From Planctomycetaceae bacterium (GTDB taxonomy: Bacteria > Planctomycetota > Planctomycetia > Pirellulales > Thermoguttaceae), in NCBI GenBank assembly GCA_031274385.1, contig JAISQH010000426.1, forward strand, positions 1 to 10,978: a stretch of DNA of 10,978 bases, read 5' to 3'. This document shows, piece by piece, positions 6,611 through 10,978 of the stretch. Position 1 is the first letter of the stretch. Each line of letters opens with the position of its first letter. The notes under the pieces are model-generated. The model worked only from the letters and a program-made list of their open reading frames with translations, was not told the DNA's origin and ran no database searches. The position numbers and the translations under genes are program-made.

Positions 6611-6678
6611 CGGGTTTAAAATAGAACGACTTTGCGGATTATTCCGATTAGGTCGCTCAGATAGCTAACATTGGAAGG

Positions 6679-6706
6679 ATTATATCGGCAATGTGACTCA
6701 ATGCAA
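6679..6706 (-). promoter_or_regulatory. Sigma-70-type promoter for the CAP-domain gene
   Basis: On the minus strand TTGCAT (6701-6706) is separated by 16 bases from a perfect TATAAT (6679-6684). Transcription would start near 6672, giving a leader of about 78 bases before ATG 6594. Spacing and the perfect -10 make this the best promoter in the window. Confidence 0.65.
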
Positions 6707-6826
6707 CAAAACAAAGTCTCCTTTCTGTGTTTTTTTTCAAAATTTAACAATAGGTAAAAAAATTTTTTGAACCTACCTTTTGTAAACTATCCAGATCAAC
6801 ATTTTTTCCGTTTAACTGTCTTACAA

Positions 6827-6870
6827 CGTTTCCAGTTTTAACGTTTTAACCTTTTAACGTTTTGGAAACG
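6827..6870. promoter_or_regulatory. Symmetric element upstream of the 6901 gene
   Basis: CGTTTCCA (6827-6834) is mirrored by TGGAAACG (6863-6870). Between them lie two AACGTT palindromes (6840-6845 and 6856-6861). The arrangement suits an operator with paired sites or an RNA hairpin close to the translation start. No regulator is encoded nearby. A second mirrored pair, TAGGT (6751-6755) and ACCTA (6771-6775) around an A/T run, lies upstream. Confidence 0.4.
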
Positions 6871-6900
6871 CTCTTTCCAATGACTCAAACCCCTATTATT

Positions 6901-8910
6901 ATGATGCAAAAAAAATTTCGATTCCGATTTTCGATGGTGATGTTTCTGATGACGCTGTTCGTTGTTTCATTTTATTTTGAAATAGCGCAGGCAGCCCGAA
7001 TCCGCCGGATTCCGCGACAACGGGGAATCGCCGAAACGGTTCGTTCTTCCTCGAAAGAATCAGCGAAGGAAACAACAAAAGAATTGTCGCTCTCACCGGA
7101 AGCGGCAAAAGAACAATTGAAAACGCTTTGCGAACAGGTTAAATCCGATTACAAAAAGATTGCGCCGGACGATTTGAAACGGAGCAAACAACGTCTGACC
7201 GATTCCGTTCAATCGCTGATTCGTGTGCTGAACCGCGACTCAGACCGGGAAGCCGCCGCAAAATGGAAAGAAGAATTTCAACTGGCGGAATTGTCGGCAA
7301 CGCTTCAAAAATCGGAAAATCCTGATAAAACGTTGCTCGATCAGGTTTGGAACGCTCTTCATTCAAATAAGAAAGGCGTTCGCCGAGTTGTTTTCGACGA
7401 TCTCCGCAAATCGCTTCGGCAATACCAATCGTTGGAACGTCTTCTTGCGGACAACAGTTATGAATCTCAATTGACCAACGTTTGCGATCATCTTCTCAAT
7501 TACATTGAGACTTATTCCGGGAATCGCGATCCGCTCCATGCGGTGGCGTTGAGTGACGTGATGGTTTGGCTTGAGGACGTTGGTTTGGTCGAACCCCGGA
7601 CATTGAAAATGGCTGACCTGATTCGTGTTGTGTTTTCCGGTGTCAATCTTCAGGTTCGGGTTGGCGCGGAGTTTGTGGGAGCGGGTTTCCGAAATGAAAT
7701 CAACGAAGAACTCGAAATCAAAGAAGATATTCTGGGAACTCGCGTTGTCGGAACCGGAACTTTGAACGCAACAAGTTCGGCGGAATTGGTTCCGAGTCCA
7801 AAGAAGGCGGAAATCAAAGTTCTTGTGAATGCGATTCTGGAATCTGCCACTGTGGGTTATCATTCTCCGGTGACGGTCAATACGAACACGAAAGGAACCA
7901 TGTTGGCGGAGAAGCGGATTCAATTGACGCCCGAAGCCTTTTTGACCACTCCGACCAAGACGCAGGCTGATTTGAAAGCCGCTATTTCCAATACCCGGAT
8001 TAATGGAGGACCGTTGGTTCAAATGATTGCCAAGCAACAGATTCAGGATCAGCGGGCGTCGTCGCAAGCGGTTGCGAGACAACGTGCCGAAAAAAGAATG
8101 AATCTGCGGGTTGATGCCCGAATTGATCCGAAAATCGAAGAGTTGAACGAAACTTATCAAACGAAGATTCGTACGCCTCTTGTTCAGATTGGTCTTTTTC
8201 CTCGAATCTGGAATTTTTCCACGACAGCGGAAGCCATTGACTGGTCAATCCTGATTGGCGACCGGACGCAACCTTCAGCAATGAATCCGGCTCCGGTTTT
8301 GGAAAAACCTTATGGTTTGGCGGTTCAGGTGCATCAATCGGCGTTGAACAACGCGGCGGCGTTGGCGTTGTCCGGTCGGTTTCTGGATGAGGACGAATTT
8401 GTAAAAGACCTGCAAGAACGATTTCCAAAACTTCCGAAATTTTTGGAACGGAAGCAAGAGGAATCACCGGCTCAGGTTTCTTTTGTTGCCAAAGCACCGA
8501 TTGATGTTTTGTTTGTTGACAACAAGATCAAGGTGGTGATTCGACTTGACGACATTAAGGTACTCAATAATTCCGACAAATCTTATACCATGACGATTCT
8601 TTACGGGGTTAAGGTTGAAAAGAAAAAGGACAAGGACGGTGTGGAGCGGGACGTTGTTGTTTTGGAGCAGACCGAAACGCCCCAAGCCTTTCCGAGTAAC
8701 TATCAACCGGAAAGCGGTACGAAACTTTCCGCAATTCAAACAATGATTCGGTCTTATCTGATTCGGCGGCTTGAGGCGTTGCCCAAGCGGGTGGAGATGG
8801 AACCGTTGAAACCGGAAGGCGAATGGAAAGATACGGGCGTTCTTGTTCCGGTTTTTGCGTCGGCTGACAACGGTTGGTTGACTTTTGCCTTCGATTGGAC
8901 AACAGAATAG
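6901..8910 (+). CDS. Large exported protein of unknown function
   Basis: I do not recognise a named family. The start at ATG 6901 gives MMQKKFRFRF, then a hydrophobic core VMFLMTLFVVSFYF and a likely AQA cleavage site, a good Sec signal peptide. ATG 6880 is in frame and equally possible; none has a clear ribosome-binding site. Residues about 30-170 of the product are charged and helical (Lys/Glu/Ser-rich). From about residue 235 (TLKMADLIRVVFSGVNLQVRVG) it becomes a beta-rich body with regularly spaced Val/Ile strands, a basic helix (IAKQQIQDQRASSQAVARQRAEKRM), and a C-terminal part, FVAKAPIDVLFVDNKIKVVIRLD, ending in WLTFAFDWTTE. The overall form suggests a periplasmic or surface protein conserved among planctomycetes; that is inference. 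It is probably transcribed alone. The TAG stop lies within a short-repeat tract. Confidence 0.82.
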   Translation: MMQKKFRFRFSMVMFLMTLFVVSFYFEIAQAARIRRIPRQRGIAETVRSSSKESAKETTKELSLSPEAAKEQLKTLCEQVKSDYKKIAPDDLKRSKQRLTDSVQSLIRVLNRDSDREAAAKWKEEFQLAELSATLQKSENPDKTLLDQVWNALHSNKKGVRRVVFDDLRKSLRQYQSLERLLADNSYESQLTNVCDHLLNYIETYSGNRDPLHAVALSDVMVWLEDVGLVEPRTLKMADLIRVVFSGVNLQVRVGAEFVGAGFRNEINEELEIKEDILGTRVVGTGTLNATSSAELVPSPKKAEIKVLVNAILESATVGYHSPVTVNTNTKGTMLAEKRIQLTPEAFLTTPTKTQADLKAAISNTRINGGPLVQMIAKQQIQDQRASSQAVARQRAEKRMNLRVDARIDPKIEELNETYQTKIRTPLVQIGLFPRIWNFSTTAEAIDWSILIGDRTQPSAMNPAPVLEKPYGLAVQVHQSALNNAAALALSGRFLDEDEFVKDLQERFPKLPKFLERKQEESPAQVSFVAKAPIDVLFVDNKIKVVIRLDDIKVLNNSDKSYTMTILYGVKVEKKKDKDGVERDVVVLEQTETPQAFPSNYQPESGTKLSAIQTMIRSYLIRRLEALPKRVEMEPLKPEGEWKDTGVLVPVFASADNGWLTFAFDWTTE

Positions 8911-8944
8911 TGGAAAGTAGGGAGTGGGGAGTGGAAAGTTGATT
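8908..8944 (+). repeat. Short-repeat tract, left flank of the compound inverted repeat
   Basis: This tract consists of TAGTGGAAAGT, GGGAGTGGGGAGTGG and AAAGTTGATT units, of the same family as 1265-1297. Its first three bases are the stop codon of the preceding gene, so the repeat abuts the coding end exactly. An inverted counterpart lies at 9322-9356. Confidence 0.7.
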
Positions 8945-8994
8945 GTAAAGAAGAAAAACAAGAAAAACGGAGTCAACCGTTTCTTCATTTTCCT

Positions 8995-9288
8995 GATGAT
9001 TTCGGATTTTGTGGGAGGTTTATATTGTGAATTTTATCAATGCCCTGAAAGGGCGAAATATCCTAGCGTAGGGCAACGCCCTACGAAAATTGATTTCAAT
9101 GACTTCGCCCCAACGGGGCAATCATATCAAGACCAAATAGATTTGTTATTGTTATTATTGGGGCGTTGCCCCGAACGGTGTTTGTGAATCTATTTCGTAT
9201 AGCGTTGCCCTACGCTAGGATATTTGCCCCTTTCAGGGTCAGATAAAACCAGAGGTTTCCTTTCAAATGCAAACCTCTCACAAAAGAT
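8995..9288. repeat. Pair of dispersed repeats in inverted orientation (copies B and C)
   Basis: Core B (9043-9086) and the reverse complement of core C (9195-9238) agree at about 40 of 44 positions, including CCCTGAAAGGG, AAATATCCTAGCGTAGGG and CAACG. Similarity extends outward to TTTTGTGGGAGGTTT (near 9007) and its mirrored form near 9270-9285. Between the cores are further small palindromes, GCCCCAACGGGGC (9106-9118) and GGGGCGTTGCCCC (9161-9173). Near 9251-9278 AGAGGTTT pairs with AAACCTCT. The short frames through it are accidental. It looks like a non-coding dispersed element able to fold into a long cruciform. Confidence 0.8.
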
Positions 9289-9321
9289 GAAATGATCAAT
9301 CCTTTTCTCTTCCTTCCTATT

Positions 9322-9356
9322 TTCCACTCTCAACTTTCGACTCTCCACACTCAACT
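9322..9356 (-). repeat. Short-repeat tract, right flank, inverted
   Basis: On the minus strand this reads TAGTTGAGTGTGGAGAGTCG, then AAAGTTGAGAGTGG: the same family as 8908-8944 and 1265-1297 in opposite orientation. It ends five bases before the preferred start of the CdsA-family gene. Translation from the in-frame ATG 9292 would read through it as HSQLSTLHTQL, which argues for the later start. Confidence 0.72.
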
Positions 9357-9360
9357 AAAA

Positions 9361-10476
9361 ATGGACATTTTGACGAGTTGTTTGTTTATTGGTGTTCTTT
9401 TGCTTCTGCTTGCGGCAACTGTTGCGATCAGGGCATTGCGTTGTTATGTTGATTTCGGGGTTGATCCGGCAATTTTGGACACATTTCGGACGCGGATACG
9501 GGCGTGGTGGTTACTTTTTGGGCTGCTTGCGGTTGCTTTTATTTGCGGACCGTTGGTGACAACTCTTTTTTTCTTCATTCTTTCGATTGTCATTCTTCGG
9601 GAATACATCACGCTAACCCCCAAAAGTCCGGCGGATCATCAAACGTTGTTTTGGATTTATGTTTTTTTTACGCCGTTGCAATTTATTATGGTTGGCATTA
9701 ATCCTGAGTGGTTTATTTTGAAGACGGGATTAGCGCCGTATCAGGTTTTTTCGATTCTTTTGCCGGGTTATGTTTTTTTGGTTCTTCCCGGTTCGATGGC
9801 GGCGTCGGGTGATCCGAAGCGTTTCTTGGAACGTACCGCCAAGCTTCAACTTGGTTTAATGATTTGTGTTTATTCATTGAGTTATGCACCGGCGTTGCTG
9901 ACGATTGATCTTCCGGCGTCGCCGGTTCCCGAAGAGATGCCGACGGCGGCAATTTTGGATCATGGTTTGGAAAACACGGTCATTGAAACGCTTCGTCCTG
10001 AGGTCTTGCCAAAACACAACACCCAGACGCAACCGGCTTTTTATCATCGGATTTTACCAATGTTGAGCGGCAGACATTTCCAACTTCTTTTCTTTTTTGT
10101 TCTTGTGGTTCAGTTGGGCGATGTTTTCCAATATCTTTGGTCTCATGCGTCGCGGCGTCATGTTGTTGCGCCGAAAATTAATTCAAATAAGACATGGGAA
10201 GGCGTTTTGGGCGGGGCGGTCACGACGGCTCTTTTGGGCGTTTCACTCTGGTATGTCACGCCGTTTCCCAAATGGTGGCAGGCTGGTTTGATTGCGTTGG
10301 TTTCTTCTTTAATGGGGTTCGCTGGCAATATGACGATGTCCGCTATTAAACGTGATCGCGGCGTCAGCGGTTACGGCACATTGATTCAGGGACACAGCGG
10401 TTTCCTAGACCGTATCGACTCACTCTGTTTTGCCGCGCCGGTTTTCTATCACCTCGCCTGGCTGTTCAGCCACTAA
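9361..10476 (+). CDS. cdsA: CdsA-family phosphatidate cytidylyltransferase (CDP-diacylglycerol synthase)
   Basis: This is an integral membrane enzyme family that makes CDP-diacylglycerol from CTP and phosphatidic acid, the entry to phospholipid head-group synthesis. From ATG 9361 it has 371 residues. Hydrophobic segments are visible near residues 3-23, 53-82, 98-115, 125-145, 158-175, 240-258 and 282-327. The C-terminal signature is SAIKRDRGVSGYGTLIQGHS, then GFLDRIDSLCF, with Lys330-Arg331, His345 and Asp350/Asp353 present. The usual 'KD' of KR-x4-KD is Ser336-Gly337, and GHGG is GHSG. NSNKTWEGVLGG also matches the family (NK-T-EG--GG). A polar insert of about 50 residues (near 183-232) makes it longer than typical. 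ATG 9292 is in frame but would include the short-repeat translation, so I reject it. It could be a paralogue of the housekeeping enzyme with changed activity. Confidence 0.86.
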   Translation: MDILTSCLFIGVLLLLLAATVAIRALRCYVDFGVDPAILDTFRTRIRAWWLLFGLLAVAFICGPLVTTLFFFILSIVILREYITLTPKSPADHQTLFWIYVFFTPLQFIMVGINPEWFILKTGLAPYQVFSILLPGYVFLVLPGSMAASGDPKRFLERTAKLQLGLMICVYSLSYAPALLTIDLPASPVPEEMPTAAILDHGLENTVIETLRPEVLPKHNTQTQPAFYHRILPMLSGRHFQLLFFFVLVVQLGDVFQYLWSHASRRHVVAPKINSNKTWEGVLGGAVTTALLGVSLWYVTPFPKWWQAGLIALVSSLMGFAGNMTMSAIKRDRGVSGYGTLIQGHSGFLDRIDSLCFAAPVFYHLAWLFSH

Positions 10477-10513
10477 AAAATGGCAACGTCTTGACCTTTC
10501 ATTCAATATGTCT

Positions 10514-10609
10514 GAACCTTGATTAAATTGATTGAGTTGATTGAGTTGATTTCTTGTTTAAAAATCAAACAAATCAACTCAATCAAACAAATCAATTTAA
10601 TCAAAGTTC
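10514..10609. repeat. 39-bp imperfect inverted repeat (long hairpin) after cdsA
   Basis: 10514-10552 and 10571-10609 are complementary at 35 of 39 positions around an 18-base loop. The arms are built from TTGATTGAG-type units, so they are also internally repetitive. It starts 37 bases after the cdsA-family stop. It may stop transcription or stabilise the transcript, but there is no T tract on either side typical of a rho-independent terminator. It could be a mirrored simple-repeat family member. Confidence 0.7.
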
Positions 10610-10658
10610 AAGACCATTGTATTTTCCGAAACTTGTGATAATATTGTTTCTGTTCGAG

Positions 10659-10769
10659 ATGAAGCCCGCGAGTTCCTCCGTGACCCTTACGCTCGAATAC
10701 CCGTTAGAAGATGTCGGCAAAACCGTCTGGTATCAGTTCCGGTGGGTCAACCTGAAAAATGATCCCTGA
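10659..10769 (+). pseudogene. Short C-terminal-like gene fragment, unknown family
   Basis: From ATG 10659 the frame encodes 36 residues: MKPASSSVTLTLEYPLEDVG, then KTVWYQFRWVNLKNDP and TGA. The base composition is richer in GC than its surroundings and typical of the coding DNA here. The pattern 'YPLEDVGKTVWYQFRWVN' looks like one beta-sandwich edge of a longer protein. Upstream the frame runs into the simple-repeat hairpin, so the rest of the gene is missing. I take it as a broken relic; a tiny genuine gene is possible but has no ribosome-binding site. Confidence 0.4.
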
Positions 10770-10815
10770 AAGTATTATCAGTGCGGTGATCGGCTAGGAA
10801 ATTGAGTGAATAGTT

Positions 10816-10850
10816 GATAGTGAATAGTTTCGCAAGCGATATTCATTATC
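10816..10850. repeat. Hairpin around TCGCAAGCGA at the edge of a short-repeat tract
   Basis: GATAGTGAATA (10816-10826) pairs with TATTCATTATC (10840-10850) with one wobble, and the loop contains the palindrome TCGCAAGCGA (10830-10839), also seen at 984-993. The left arm is part of a short-repeat tract (TGAATAGTTGATAGTGAATA). Confidence 0.5.
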
Positions 10851-10924
10851 AAATGGTTTCAACAACGCATCGAACACCCGGAACAAATGGTTCATAGACT
10901 TGTTTCATTATTTTTGTTATTGTC

Positions 10925-10978
10925 AACAGATTTTACAGATTTTACAGATTCGTTTTTTATGAAAATCTGTATCATCTG
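10925..10978. repeat. ACAGATTTT direct repeats and inverted copy at the window end
   Basis: CAGATTTTA is repeated in tandem (10928 onward) and followed by an inverted AAAATCTGT near 10962-10970, with a further ATCTG at the very end. This matches the style of AATCTGT-type simple repeats. The element is probably cut by the window edge, so its extent is unknown. Confidence 0.5.

Noticed and set aside
7363..8160. 265-codon open frame on the minus strand
   Set aside because: Antisense to the intact 6901-8910 gene; the His/Arg/Asn-rich product shows no domain or signal.
8924..9187. 87-codon frame reading through repeat copy B
   Set aside because: The translated APERxKYPSVGQRPT-type text arises from the dispersed non-coding repeat and is seen in copy A too, so it is not a gene.
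9292..9360. Upstream in-frame ATG for the cdsA-family gene
   Set aside because: It would add 23 residues that are a translation of repeat DNA, with no ribosome-binding site; ATG 9361 begins a normal membrane segment.
10925..10978. CRISPR-like spaced repeats
   Set aside because: The repeats are 9 bases, adjacent and partly inverted, with no spacers of constant length and no cas genes.

Overview
The window most likely comes from a member of the Planctomycetota with moderate, somewhat AT-rich base composition. The main evidence is a DUF1559 pseudopilin-like protein: a G^FTLVELLVV prepilin signal, an LLPAVQAAREAARR helix and a C-terminal H-X9-DG motif. It is followed by a small transthyretin-like lipoprotein, a pairing common in this phylum. 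Other support comes from a CAP-domain protein, large secreted proteins of unknown function, and intergenic spaces filled with dispersed repeats. The lineage call is inference from protein families; no marker gene is present.

Layout. 2-742 (+): 3' two-thirds of nspC (norspermidine/spermidine synthesis), cut by the window edge. 743-1213: repeat copy A and a nested hairpin, then the leader of the pilin-like gene. 1214/1248-2546 (+): DUF1559 pseudopilin, with a G8 tract that puts the best ATG/ribosome-binding site one base out of frame; a clear terminator follows. 2646-3119 (+): TTR-like lipoprotein. 3120-4223: no intact gene. This stretch holds a competing-hairpin structure (3217-3353), a 343-bp MITE-like element with perfect 21-bp inverted ends and TA flanks (3358-3700), and an IS66-like transposase 5' remnant with an in-frame stop (3718-3952, -). 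4224-5363 (+): Pro/Lys/Glu-rich membrane-anchored protein. 5425-6594 (-): secreted or anchored thioredoxin-fold-like plus CAP-domain protein with its own promoter. 6901-8910 (+): large exported protein of unknown function. 8908-9356: compound inverted repeat. 9361-10476 (+): CdsA-family CDP-diacylglycerol synthase with an altered signature. 10477-10978: a 39-bp-stem hairpin, a small broken gene end, and short repeats.

The genes do not form one pathway. The pilin-like gene and the lipoprotein may be a loose pair; the others look like independent envelope or membrane functions separated by mobile or repetitive DNA. I found no intact recombinase, CRISPR array, tRNA, rRNA or defence system. The most notable signals are the poly-G frame conflict, the dispersed multi-hairpin repeat family (three copies, two of them in mirror arrangement between short-repeat tracts), and the MITE next to a transposase remnant.
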